Positions 37,301 through 49,937 of a stretch of 64,000 bases of DNA are shown here, in pieces (the stretch's first letter is position 1; every line of letters starts with the position of its first letter). The notes beneath the pieces are model-generated. The model was not told the DNA's origin, did not search any database, and saw only the letters and a program-made list of their open reading frames with translations. This DNA is from Phoebastria nigripes (Eukaryota; Chordata; Aves; Procellariiformes; Diomedeidae): positions 849,145 through 913,144 of the forward strand of contig JAYKAV010002408.1 of NCBI GenBank assembly GCA_035582835.1. Direction: 5' to 3'. A program made the translations under genes and the position numbers.

Positions 37301-40300
37301 AATTCTCCTAACTATATTCTAGTGGTTTTATGAGTATCAGCAAAAGGCAAAAGTAGCTAAGTTGGCGTTGAAGTTTAGCTCCATCTCAGGTAAACCAGTT
37401 GGATGCCTGATTTGCATGAAGTTTCCTAGTGATGGCAAAAAAGGCCCATTGAATAGTTAGCTGACACTAAAGGAAAAGCAGATAATTCAAGTTACAATTT
37501 ATCAGATGTGACCTAGAAAGCATGTAGGCAATAAACTCAGACCCATTAAGGTAACTTTTTTTTCCAATTTATTTTCATAAAAAGGGAATTTTGGCCAGTA
37601 TTTTAAACACACCTAAGGGAGTTAGGGACCCAGATCCCAGTGAAATTCTTCATCCTGAATATAATGAGNTTAAATCCCTTAGGCTGTTTTGGAGAGCTTA
37701 ATCTTGATGTTTTAGCTTAAACTACAGTCATTGAATATATAATACAAGTTGCCTGAAGACATGATGGTGTTCTATTCAGCTAATAAAGGGCTCCAGTCTG
37801 AAAAGAAATGTACATGGATTATTTAAGAACCAGCGAAATATTATCTTTCCTTACTGTATCTTAGAAATATTCATTAAACCTCAAATAGTTCTGTGCTTAA
37901 AGTACAAAATTCTAAGAGCTTTATCCTGCTGTTCCTCCAAATATTGACAAAGCACTTAAAATAAAACCGAAATGATGTAACTTTTTGGGGGGAAAGACGG
38001 AATCTGATAAGAAAAATACTGTTTGCTTGCACTGCAGAGTATAAAAGTCAGTTATTATCCACAGGTGGAGATTTATCATTTTCAAACAAAAAAAACCCAT
38101 GACCTGTTTCTGGACTGACNGAACTCTTGGAGAGGATTCCTTTAACCAAAAAGTTTTAATTTATTAAGAATATTTTTTTTGTTTCCNGAGTTTATTTTAT
38201 TTTTGTGATCAAAAGGAAATTTCAAATTTCTTGGGCAAAACCTAACTACCAAAATTCAAAAGCAAAGCTTCCAGTGGTTTATTTAGTGATTTAGCCCCTA
38301 CAATGCCAACCCANTTCTAACCTATCTATCTTAGAGTCCAGTTTCACATGAACCATTCATTTTTGTAATCATCCCTGACAAACCAACTCCTTTTGCTTTT
38401 TACTGACACTTGTATAAACATTACAAAATAGTTAGGAAAATGTTCATACTTTGGTTTGAATCACAGGACAGGTGCAGGACTGTTCAAGAAAACAGGGAAA
38501 TTAGCATGCAAAAATACATAGTGTGACCTGGGCATAATAAGATTCAGAGAAGAGTTATTCTATCCGTATTAACTTGGTCTACTAGTACAAGAAAATTTTT
38601 TTGTCCTGTTATTCTATACCAAGTACGTTGTCTTTTGTGTTATTTTCTTACCTAGACAAGCATGTTGAAAATGATTAACCAGTAATAAGGCAGCTAGGTT
38701 GCTTTGCCACTGTCTGCCCCCTCCTAGAGTGGTGTTGCATAATATACACCTTGGGGACTGATTCCCTTTTATGTGGCTTTTGATAAGATCCCACACTGAC
38801 AATGGCAGCTTCATAACGAACTCCAGTCTGGCTTTTCAGTCTAATAGTGGAACACAGTAATTCCAGTTTTCTGGGTTTGTTTTTTTTTTTTCGAAGTGGA
38901 TGCATCTACATTAGTGTTTCAGTTAGGATTTGAAGTGTGCTTTTGAAATGAATCCATTGATAATACCTACTGTGCTTTGAACGCTTTTATAGAGAAGTCT
39001 CAGACCACACAAACTGTTGGATGTATCATTCTTTCATCCTTCTGGATGAAACTAAACAACATAACAAGGCCCAGGAGGTACCCTAATACAATCCACCCGT
39101 TAATGGACATTTATCCCATGGTACTGGACTAGAGCTAGAAGACAGAAAAAAAAAAATGAAACGTAGAGACGGTGAGTCCTCAGCACCACCTGNTTTGTTC
39201 TACGGACTTTTTGTGTCATACTCCCTAGCCACTGCTTCACTTAGATCTCTTGCTTCCATAAATGATCTACCGCATTGAGTTGTGTTCACATTACATGCTA
39301 AAGAAAAAGAAGCAAACAAACAAAAAGCTTACTCTAAGAAAACAGATAAGTTTGCCATTGCAAAAAGTCAGAATCATTGTTGGAAAAGAAAAGCACCAAA
39401 TATGAAGAAATAATTAAGATAAATGTGAAACTAATCTCTTANGTATACTTTATATAAGTATCTTAACAGAAGAAAAAGTCTCCATATAATAGTACTCTCT
39501 GTCTTTCNTCAGTGTAGAGAAAATTCTTGTCTGGAAGTAAAGATAATTCTGTAGATCAAAATCCCCTAACTTTGCTTCACTCTTTTTTCCATTTTCCTGC
39601 CTACTCAAAGGCTAGAAAACTTTCTTTGCAAATTGCTCTTATTTCAATTTTCTGTATTCAAACAACATTTATAGCAAGTTGGGATATGACAATAGAATAG
39701 AAGTATTTCAGAACAGCAACAAATCTTGAAGAGTTTGAGCGTAGCAGAGACTGGTCTTGAAAACTGCATTTACCAGCATGGAACCTGGATGAGGAGGACA
39801 GAAGGACATGCGATCAAATTGGTTTGTATGCACAGGTATATGCCATCTGCCTGTGCATGGTTGCAGTTCTGTCATATTTAGTGATAAATCTGTGAATATT
39901 GTGCCCTCTAAGAGCAAGGCCAGGACAAAGAATGTAAGCTGCCCAAAGATTTCTAGGAACAGTGCATTCTCTCTTCAGCTTTGCTCCTACCCTGTTGAGG
40001 TCTGTGAATCTTTGAGAGAATGTGTGCACGCTGAAACAGCATGGAAAATGATCAAAAACCCACAAGGCGGCATTTGGCAGAGTGAAGAGAACTGTTAACC
40101 AAGGCCGTACTAAGAAAAGCTGCTTTAATAAGAATGTGAGAATGCTTTAGTAGAGTACCGAAGCGCAGCTAGAAGCCCATGCTGCTTAGACCCTTGACAG
40201 CTAAAGAGGAGAAAACACTCAGCTGTTAGAGGAGCTTCTGGCTGTGGATTTTTTGGAATGGAATGATTCCACAATTAAAGGGGATGGATAAGCANTCTGA

Positions 40301-42660
40301 TAATGAGCCATTAGAAAACCTCTAATGACACTTTTTAAAAAGTGCTGCTGATGACCGTACACTTCTGTTATGACTCATGGCACTGCAAGGTGTGAATAAG
40401 ACAACTGAACAGTCAAAAAGGATGCCACATACAGCAAGCAAGACACAGTGTCCCAAGCAGCACACAGATGTCTACCAACACGTATGAAAGTCTTTGCATC
40501 TTTGCATTAAAGTCTCCAGACAATTCAACAGTATTCAGAAGTGGAATAGTGTGGGCTGGGAAAAAAAAATTAAAAATTGTGTTTCGGGATTTATCAGATC
40601 ACAAGAAGGAAGTGACACAAATGATCATTTTCCTATTAAAGTATGATGGGAAGAAATGGGTTTGTGCAAGACTGAGTTTTGTTTAAANAAGCATTGAACA
40701 ACAATCCCAGAAGATTTTAAAACTAGTATCACAAGCTGGATAAAGTCTATATACCTGGGGACAGAAGGTCAGCTGAAACCTAAACACAGAGTATGCAACT
40801 ACTGGTGAGGTTTGATGGCTCAGTTACAATATATATAGACTATAATAAGGTGTGCAAAATGGAAAGTGACTGGTTAAAGAATAAGGCTCTACCACCCACT
40901 GAAATTCCAGACCTGATACTGAGAAAAGACAACATCATATTGAGTGACAAGTATTGCATAGTTACTGTAGATTACTGCTCCATTTCTTGAGATGGTGAGC
41001 ATTTGGAAAATACTCAGGANATGAAAGGCACATTTTCCAAGTATCTGACATGATAGAAAAGAGGCACACAGTACATCACAGCAGAAGATGAGAATCTAAG
41101 TACCAGATGCTTTCTACTGGTCACTCACAGAGCAATAGGAAGGGCAGTCAGCAGAAAAGATATCTGATACTGATGGCAAAAGCAAAACNAAAGAAAGACA
41201 GTAACAAGGTGGTGATATTTAATCACTATACATCATTCCAGAGTCCAGGTAGTAGGATAATAAGGAAAGAAATAAGGATGAAAACACTGTTTCCTGACTA
41301 GAGGAAATACTTCCAGACTAAACTAACTTTATAAGTTTCTGATTTTACAGCTCTTGTACTGCACTGACAATTTTTAAGGCTCTTTAAAGGGTGAACCTTT
41401 GCATATCACACTGTCAGGCATCAGGTTGATGTCATTTGTGCAGGCCCATTTACCAGCACTCTCCTTCCTCCATTCTTTGCATTTTTATCCTGTTCAATAG
41501 AAGTCTGTCAGAGTCAGCAAACATGCTAAGGCTGAAACTACCTTTTGGATGGTACGGTCACTCTATCATTGAAACACCTGGCAGAGTGCTGGCTTATACT
41601 TAAGCAAGGCTTAGAACTTCCCAACTATGCATCATAAGTACAACTTACCCTTCATTTTACTTACATCAGTTTGAGTAATAAATCATAGTTCCTTTACTGA
41701 GACAGAACTCAAGACCATTTTCTCATTTAATAGCTTTCATCTTTATGATGTTCTATATAATGGATATCACAGTACACTAATGAGTTTGCCAGCATTATCA
41801 GAAGATGTATCACCATCTACATAGTTCCTTTTTATCCCTGGAAAGACTGCATGCATTTATCAGTTTTATAATTTCTCTCCACTTATATAGATTATATAGG
41901 TAAAAAATCATGGTTCTTTAAAAATACTTTGAAACATTCTTCTTATTTAGCAGTGTTCTTAGTGTATAGTTACTGTTATGTTTTCTCATTAGTAGTGATA
42001 TACTGTGTCTCAGTCAATAGTCAGTATTTGTCTAAGGAGAGTGTGACCACACACAGAAGTATTTAATTTTAAAAATAGAAGTAAGAACTGATCTACAGAA
42101 TATGGGACTTCATTTATTTTATTCACAGGATATTAATGCCCGTGTCTGAAATGCAGTATTAAAAATAATAGATTGAATTTCCAGCATCCCTGTTTGAGAA
42201 TCATCTGATGTTTCTGTAAGGATACAGGATGAGCTTTTTTTTAANGAAAAGGTGTGAAATAAATCAGCACATTTGAAATACAGAGGAACAAGGAAAGAAG
42301 ATGGAAGATGGCTCTTCTGCAACAGACCTTTAAACAAGAATCTTTGCTTTTTTGAAATTAAAAAAATACTGAAAAGATTATGTGGATTTGCAACTTAATT
42401 TTGTTACTGTAAATCTTGTGCTTAAACCTGCTATCAAAACTAGCATTAAAGATTTTCTACTCTCAGTGGCATAACCTGGGGGAAGATTAGAACTGCATGA
42501 TCAGTGAGCCAAAAGTTGCCCAATATTTACTGACAACACCTTGTAAGAGCTGCAAGAAAAATGGTTTCTAGCACTGGTGCTCTTGGGAGCTACCTTGATA
42601 ATGTTTCAAGTTTTTGCATAAAATCTTGACTTCCACAGTAGAGACAAAGACAGGAAAAAG

Positions 42661-42707
42661 AAAAAAAAAAAAAAGGATGATACATCTGGGGGGGGGGGAA
42701 AAAAAAA
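42661..42707 (+). repeat. Poly-A, then poly-G/poly-A low-complexity runs
   Basis: Fourteen A at 42661-42674 are followed, after a short spacer, by eleven G (42688-42698) and nine A. Such runs are prone to sequencing-length error. Confidence 0.9.
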
Positions 42708-44066
42708 GCCACAAACCATATGGTACATAAAAAAGCTTTGAAAAATATTTTCAAGGTTTTTTTATTAGTTTTGTTTTATACCGGCCACAGAGACAGATGC
42801 ACCTTCAGCACAGCAGTTCACTCTGGCCTCCATTCTGCACAGACTTCAGTCCAACTCTGCAGCCTACTTAGAGTACCCAAACACCTATACCCATCCAAAA
42901 AAGGACTTCTCTAAACTACAAAGGCATTTCCGTTTCTTTCCCATCCTTGTTCATTTGAATCTGAGATACATGTTTCTCCTCAGCATTTCCTGATTAATGC
43001 CTTAAGCAGTGGAATTTCACATGTATCTCAGGGTTGTCAGATTGATTTTTTGAGTCAACCAACTACTTCCCAGCAGTGGTATGGCTAAACCCCTATGTTT
43101 TCAATGTAGATTAGAACTTTGATTACTATTCTAAGGACTCTTATAGTAGAAATAAGGCAACAAAAGAAGACAAGTAAAAGGTTTCTCCTTTGCAATGAGC
43201 TTTACAGAGAACACTAAAGGACTGGACAATCAAATTTGGAAAAAGAAGGCACAGTCACAATGTACCTTACATGAAATACATCATGGTTTCCCAAGAGAGC
43301 TCAAATTAAGCAGCAGCTGCCTTCTGGCTTTTCCAAAGGCAAGAGTGGGATGTAATGCAATGATGACTCAGAGATAGCCTTTGCTCTCTTTGTTAACTAG
43401 CAGTATTCCACAAAGGTTTAGGATGACACATTTGCAATGCCACAAAGGTAGTTACTGCTTCCTTTGCAAGGCAAAATATGTATCTGGAAAATAGTCTTCA
43501 TCCCTGAATTTCCAAGAGTGTTCCAGGATAACGATATCTTTGTATTGACACAAAATTTTGTTCTATCCATTAAACATGGCAGTTGAATATTCACCAAGAA
43601 ATATCTAGACANCCAAATTCTAAGGCAACAAACCTGGTACCAGTCACAGTCAAATCCTACTTTTGTGCTTGCACCAGTAAGACTACATGAAGGCTCACAT
43701 CTCTGTCTTAATGATGGTTGCTCCCTATTGAGCAAAAGTACTCAGGATACTTCAATTATAAAATGCAATAGTAATGAGATTGACAAAAAAAAAAAAGCTA
43801 GTTATGATGATGTTAGTCAGATAAGGGCACACAAAATAGATGATAAACCTGTATTCTTTCTCATGAAAATCCTTTTCTAACACATAAAGATCTGTCCATT
43901 TCTCTGCTGAAAGACAGCTGTGCAGTGTGGGTAGAAAGAGTGAGTAGTTTGGACAAGGAATTCTGGACATTTTTTCCTATTCTTGTGGCAGTAAAATTCT
44001 CTATTTTCTTTGCAATTTTGGAATTTTGGAGATAAAACTAGGATTGTTAATATTATAAATATATGT

Positions 44067-44092
44067 TTNNTNTNTNNNNTTTTTTTTTTTTT
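44067..44092 (+). repeat. Poly-T run containing ambiguous bases
   Basis: A T run is interrupted by seven N between 44070 and 44078. The assembler could not resolve the homopolymer. Confidence 0.9.
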
Positions 44093-44869
44093 AGTTTTGT
44101 CTCATGTTAAAATGTTGCTGATAACAGATACATATAATACAAATCTTGAAATGCAGTACCATTACCTCCAGATTTTTCCAACCTATCATACTAATGTGAC
44201 TCACGGGATTTTTTATAGCATAGTGAGTATATCTTGGGATTCCTAGAGAAGTGNCAGGTTTATAGATGACTGCATATACAAACAACATATGTTGAGTGAT
44301 TAGAATTAACATGTCTAGAATTGGACATCTACCTTGTTGATCTTATTGCAAACACTCTTCTTTCAACCGGGCACCTCTCAGCTTAACCACATCCTTCGTC
44401 TTCCTTTCCAATCTCTTCATCTACATCTTTTTCAAGCCCAGAACAGCAGATGAGGTTGTACATGCTTGACTGAGTAAATACACTGGCTATTTCTTCTTAC
44501 ATTATAATTTCACCTTCCTTCAGAGACTTTGAGCATATAACCCTGCTTTAGTGTCACTGAAAATCAACTAATTTGAGGAAAACAAGAGCAAAGCTTTTCC
44601 TTAAAATTCACTGAGTTTCCTCAGTCACCTATTCTGCTATCAGTGGAGGAAGCAGTCAGAGAAAAGAGGGCCCAGTTTCACCAAGCACTTATGAACCTGG
44701 TGAAATACAGTTATTTGCAGTCAGGATGTTAATTTTCCTTTTTATGCCCAAAGACACTACCTGAGCTGAGTGCTGAGTGCTTATTGCAGGCACTTTCCAC
44801 GTCACAGTTAAATAAATAAGTGCTCTAGCAAAGCTCTTATAATCCAGGCAGAGAAAAAAAAAGATGGAG

Positions 44870-44965
44870 GGAGGAGAAATGGGCACAGAGAGGTGAAATG
44901 ATTTGTTCAAGATTCTCTGGCTAATTAGATTTACAGCAGTGCACAGAAACTAGTATTCTGAAATT
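44870..44965 (-). repeat. Ancient MIR-like SINE remnant
   Basis: 'gggcacagagaggtgaaatg' then 'atttgttcaagattctctgg' then 'ctaattagatttacagcagt' follows base for base the antisense MIR core ('ggcacagagaggttaagtga', 'cttgcccaaggtcacacagc', 'tagtaagtggcagagc'). About 95 bases are recognisable. A possible matching 3'-side remnant occurs near 45340-45415, but it lies on the wrong side for one copy and may be a second element. Confidence 0.6.
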
Positions 44966-46529
44966 GGCATGCGAGCCAGTACATATTACTCTCTTCTCTC
45001 AGGATACTCTCACATATATCATAGGGCAAGCTCACTCACAGCAATTCAAGATATGGAGAACAATGCCAAGATAAATTTTATGTTACCTCTGCAAAAGCTA
45101 ACTATTCCTTCACTATCACTAAAGATCTATTCACAAAAAATCGCAGTTGAAATACAGTTCTTTGTTGTCATTTGCATAACATTTATCCAGCTATTTATCT
45201 CTTGCATGAGGTTTCCCTTACCAAGAGCAGACAGCTTGTAAGAAAGTATTTTAAATGAAAGTGATATACATTTAAATAAAACAATTTTCTGAGAAGTAAT
45301 TTACCCTTCCTACTTTACTAGCCATAGAATTCAGCAGTTCTGAAGTGCTGTACATAATGAATGCTAACCTCACAGGGCTAAACAATAATTGTCATTTTTC
45401 TGTCTTAAAGATTGGAGCTATTATTTATTTATAGTATAATATGCTCAAGTTGTCATTCACCCCATGACCGTGCCTCCAACCACCTTTATTCTACAGTATA
45501 AAAGAGAACTGCTCAAGGGATAGATTTCTATATGCAAATTACACAAAAGTTATTAAAGCAACAATTGCTCATAATGCCGAAATATTGAGGATGGTGAGGC
45601 AAATGCCATGGAGGACAACAACAGAACCTCAGCTCACTTCAGTGGGCTCTATCTCAGATTTTACTGTGTCTCAAATCCACACTGTAAAAAGCAGTGCTAG
45701 TCTTCATTTAACTGTGCTGGTTAACTTTCAGCATCTTTTCGCCAGCTTCATTCCTGGCTTCTTAGTTGAAGAACTGGAAAAAATGGCTCAAACTCATCCC
45801 TGCAGGAGGTGACAGCCTTAACTCCTGATGCTGCAGCGGGCTTCCAGGCCACACAGCAGTGGGACAGGAGCTCTTGTTCCTCTGGGAGGTAATAAAATCA
45901 ACAACTTAAACTCTGATGTTTAAAGCCTTCCCCCCCCCCCGTAAAACACACAAACATGCACATGCACACAATTGCATGAGGTAATTGAGTTTTGTCATGT
46001 ATTATCAGAATCCTCACACTGGGAAATTGTGAAGTGATTGTTTTCATCTTTTTCTGTAAATAGGGGGAGGGTCTCCATCTGTATTTTAATATCTCCGTAC
46101 ATAATAAAAATAGTTACTTGCTATCTCTAGGATAGATGAAGAAGCTACCAGTATGCCATTTTAATGAATAACTTCTCTTTAAAAAAGAAACAAAGCAACA
46201 ACAATCTCAGATTCTGCACAGGGACTGCACAGCCAATTCAAAAGCATCCTGAGGGATTTTAGTGCATTTTCTGAACTTCAGGGCTGTATTTAATATGACT
46301 ATTTCTATTTTTCAAATGAAGATACTTGAAAGAAGCAGGCGAATCATAAATTCTTAATGCTAATAGACCTTTAATACCTATCCAACATATTTTTTACATG
46401 TTTATATGAATATATGTATTTTACATCTAGTGTCGCTTAAAATATAAGAATTTAATATTAAAAATATTAACTTTGGATGTTAAAATTTAACTATATTGAT
46501 CCTAATGCTGCAAGTTATCTAAATACTGA

Positions 46530-46690
46530 CCTCATAATTAGATAATGAGATACCTAAATAATCCTCAAAGCCTGCAACTTCAAGCCTGATTTTCATCAGC
46601 ACTGAGCATTCCCAGCTGGATCCAAGAATATCCAATACTTTGTAAGATTGTCTCTTTATATCTCAGATTTAGGTACTCAGGCAAATTTCC
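46530..46690. repeat. Decayed ancient amniote palindromic repeat
   Basis: 'cctgattttcatcagcactg' plus 'agcattcccagctgg', flanked by 'acctaaataatcctcaaag' on one side and 'gatttaggtactcaggca' on the other, follows a repeat common in birds and turtles. Its usual words are 'ctgattttcagaggtgctga', 'gcacccacagctcc' and 'tttaggcacctaaa'. The class is uncertain. Confidence 0.4.
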
Positions 46691-48601
46691 TTAAGAAAAA
46701 TTGATATTAATTTACATTAATGAAATAATCTTGCTTAGAAAATCATTAATTCATTACACAGAGCATAAGACCTTTACTTAACGATGTGTCAGGAAATTCA
46801 CTCATCCACTGAAGTGAGCAAGTGATTCGTGTAGGCTAATTCCAAACTGAAGGACCACGAGTCCCTTTCTCCTCCGGGAAATTCTGGTGGAAGAGGGCTT
46901 CTTAATGGGAACTACTCCTCTGGAAAAGATTTGCCTAAATCTCTTGGGGAAAGAGCAAGGAGCAGTGAGATCCATTGTTGAACGAATGGTAGATTTCTCC
47001 AAATCTGTTCTCCCAAGCTGAATGTAAATCCTTGCATCTGTGCATGGAGCACTCAGTCCTCCCAGTTTCATCACCCACCTATGCTGTAGCTTCAGACTGG
47101 CTTCAGATCTGCTGGCTGTGCATACCCACTGAAGACCAACTCCCCAGAAGGTTAGTTCTCCTCATAGTACTTTACTCAAAGAGCCTTTGAGGAGCTCCAA
47201 GGCCATTCATCTTAGGCTTTAATGTCCTCAATACTGTAAACTCTTCAAAACAGTGTAATGGTAATGCGTGGTTCTTAGCTTCCTCCTTACCATTCCTGCT
47301 CTGAAGACGTGGGACCCTACAAGGAGCTCTTGCAGGAAGAAAGAAAGGAAGAGATTTGTCTCAGGACTAAATGATGCAGNCAAAACAGCACTGTTCTTTT
47401 CAGACCGTTTTTCAAAGACTTACAGATTTTGCTGTTGTATTGCATTTTAACTGTAGATGTATTGTTCTTACAGACACATACAGATCATTTGCAACACTAA
47501 GGTCACAGACCAAATTCCATCATTAAACTAGAAATCCAAAGCATTTTAGCCCTCTACAGCCTACAGGGCAATGTGACCTTCCAGTATCTGAGAATATGAG
47601 AAAAGTTCACTCCTTAGCATTCACACTTTCAATCACAATGAGCAGCCTACACATGATGATTCTCCAGGTACTGACAAATGATAAAAAAGACTGATTATTG
47701 CTCTTCCTTTTTCTTCTTTTCTTACTGATTTGGTAATGGTAACTGCTCAAATGTCTTTGCATGCTTCATTGTCATCATTTTTAGCTTTTTGCTATCCTCC
47801 TTTTTGGATAAGACTGGCCTAATAATCTAGTGATGATGATACATGTTCTGAGACTGAAAAGAGAGAGATCTGAGAGCTAAATAAATCAAGTCTCCTTTAA
47901 CAGTGACTAGTACTGATACGGGCTGTGAATCTCATATTTTGCTTCAACAACCAGCACTGTGTTTCACCTCAGGCTCTGTTTAAGGTGATCCTCTTACAGT
48001 TTGAGTGAACCATGCAGTGGTCAGCAGCACACACAGCCATTTTAATATCAGAATATATTAAGAGTTTAAAATTATTTTGCCCAAACTTTGTCTTTTTTTT
48101 TTTTTTTAAAAACTACAAACTATTCTGTTCCTTAATTTCTTAGCAATCCTAAACTATTTTATTTGACTCTTTCTAGTAGCTGGGTCTGTGAAAGTTATTT
48201 GAAGCACCCTAGCTGGATATTAAGGACAGATGCTTTGGTTTTGCACCTCCTTGGCTGGGGAGGGGGGGAAGTAAAATCAAAGTTAAAAAATTAATGTCTT
48301 CCAAATTTAGAAGATGAGCCTTAGTCCGCTAATATGTATTTAGTGATCAGTAAGTCTGAAATTCAGAAACACATGTGGGAGTGCTCACCTGGTCCACCTT
48401 TGGCAAATGGCCTGGATAACAACACTTGTTAAAATAGGAATGTGAGTGTAAATGGTATGGGTGAATCGAAAACAAAGCCATCTGAGCAGGCATTTACCTA
48501 AACCTAATCATGTGAAAGAGGAATACAACCACCAGACAGATCAAACAGTAACCTGGGAATGACAAAGAGACTTCTGAAACGAAGATGGAGTCAGCTTGAA
48601 A

Positions 48602-48622
48602 AGAGAGAGAGAGAGAGAGAGA
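48602..48622 (+). repeat. (GA)n microsatellite
   Basis: About ten AG units form this run. It encodes the SLSLSLSL-type false frames on the minus strand. Confidence 0.95.
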
Positions 48623-48659
48623 TGAAAGCAGCAGGGAAATTGTAACATGGGAAAGAGAC

Positions 48660-49020
48660 TTTGGGCTGGAAACAGCAGCAGTCGGCCCCTGGTTTGACAC
48701 TGCTGGCAGCCACCCCACAGGCATCGCAATCTCTGCCTGGGGCTGAGGGCGCAGCCTCCCCGTGGGGCACAGGGAGCAGCCTGCACCCAGGGAGGGCAGC
48801 GTGTGCAGGGAACCAACACCTCAGGGGGCGTGCGTGGGCACTCGTGAGGTGCTCCCTCGCCAGCATGCTCGTCACCAGGTGGTAGGAAGCAGCAGGGGTA
48901 TACACAGAGCTGGAGCATCCAAATCTCCCACAGGAGGGGTGTGCAGTTGGGGAATCTGCTCTATCCCTCCAAAAAGGGGGTGTGCTGGTAACACACGCTG
49001 CCTGGAGGCAGGCGGGGAAC
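48660..49020. other. GC-rich patch with overlapping false frames
   Basis: This segment of about 360 bases is visibly GC-rich against AT-rich flanks. CpG is present but not dense by eye. Frames of 74-151 codons are open on both strands here (48541-49052), as expected where stop codons are rare. None shows a recognisable domain, and several cysteine- or serine-rich translations are typical of shadow frames. It could be a piece of an unrecognised repeat or a former regulatory region. I cannot assign it. Confidence 0.5.
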
Positions 49021-49559
49021 ATGCATTTAATTGTGTGCATATGCATGATTAGAACGTTTTGAGATTAGTTATAACTAATCCCAGTGTTCAGAAAAGTGCT
49101 TAGAAAGCTGTAGGTCTTTATTAACATTTTGTTAGTATCTAGTATCATGGTTTATCCCTTGTGTTACTGATACTGGTCCTGGATGTAGTTCACTGATTGC
49201 CAGTTAATTACATTTTGTTAATAAATCAGTAAACTGCTTCAATCCTAATTTGGTTTTATTTACATGAACGGAGCTGTTTTTCCATGAAACACACATGCAC
49301 TACCTAAGATCTTAAAATGGAGGTTAAATGATGCATAGGTTTTGTGCTGTCCACTAGCACTGAGGTGAATTTCATTCACTTTCAGAGCTTAATCCTGCAA
49401 GTATTATTTACATTGTTGGTAACTACTGAAATTTTCCTTTTATGGTTGTGAGGGTAAGCATTTAAAATTAGGCACATTTAGCCAATTTAAGTTGGCTTGC
49501 ACCATTTCTGCCCTTTGATCAAATGAAGAAAGGCCAAAAGAGAAAGCAAAACTGAGCAG

Positions 49560-49937
49560 AGATCTAAAAAACCAAGACAAGCCTATAAGAAAAGATTGAA
49601 TAAACCAGGCTATGTAAACTAAGGAGGAGAAGACTAATGGAGGAGATGATAATATTTTCAAATATATAAAGGCAGCTATTAAGAAGTAGACAGCATTGTA
49701 TTGCTGATGTTGTAGGCAGATAGGACAGCAAGTAAACTGCAGGAAGTACCAGATCAGGCATTAGAGAAAACACCCTTCAGGTTTCTTTTTCACTTCTAAA
49801 TAGTAAAGCACTGGAATAGGTTTCTGCAGAGTTTGTAGTTTCTTTGTCTTTGAATGCCTGCAAGAACAGACCTCTGCTTGGAGCAGGAGGACGATTAGGT
49901 ATCCTTCCAAGGTCCTGTCCTTCTCCATGATTTTATG
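49560..49937 (+). mobile_element. Decayed CR1-type LINE 3' fragment
   Basis: The order of words matches the 3' region of an old CR1 read forward: 'aggagaagactaatggagga', 'gataatattttcaaatatat', 'agcactggaataggtttctg', 'tgcctgcaagaacagacc', 'aggacgattaggtatccttc', and the terminal 'ccatgattttatg' at 49925-49937. Consensus-like counterparts are 'agaggagactgaggggaga', 'tcaaatatataaaaggctg', 'gcactggaacaggctgcc', 'ttaagaacaggttagaca' and 'ctatgattctatg'. It has many substitutions and gaps and is clearly older than the copy at 8089-9180. The overlapping minus-strand frames (49440-49773) are antisense shadows. Confidence 0.75.

Larger units (their letters stand above)
33236..44869. other. Non-coding DNA, many single ambiguous bases
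   Basis: No gene is recognisable. Frames in 39708-41301 are short and mutually inconsistent. A run of four G-tracts lies at 33437-33454, a 15-base near-tandem at 34063-34092 and a tRNA A-box-like word at 34364-34382. Poly-A/poly-G runs lie at 42661-42707. A weak old-repeat word ('aagggagttagggacccaga') lies at 37616-37635. Isolated N bases are unusually frequent from 37224 to 44254. Confidence 0.6.
44966..48660. other. Non-coding DNA, no supported gene
   Basis: This stretch has a poly-C run at 45930-45940 followed by CA-rich sequence, a decayed palindromic repeat at 46530-46690 and a 15-T run at 48093-48107. The 90-codon minus frame at 46802-47074 is discussed in the findings. Confidence 0.6.

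Noticed and set aside
38641..38665. Minus-strand AG|GTAAGA junction resembling a recursive splice site
   Set aside because: The pyrimidine tract is weak and purine-interrupted; chance is the better explanation.
40793..40990. Frame with VRFDGSVTIYIDYNKV, reminiscent of a retroviral RT 'KPDGSWR..IDYR' motif
   Set aside because: The motif match is partial and none of the following RT blocks appears in order. Neighbouring frames show no gag or pol similarity.
48541..49052. 151-codon minus frame, the longest in the window
   Set aside because: It is explained by the GC-rich patch plus the (GA)n repeat, which encodes the serine/leucine tail. Frames on the other strand are equally open.
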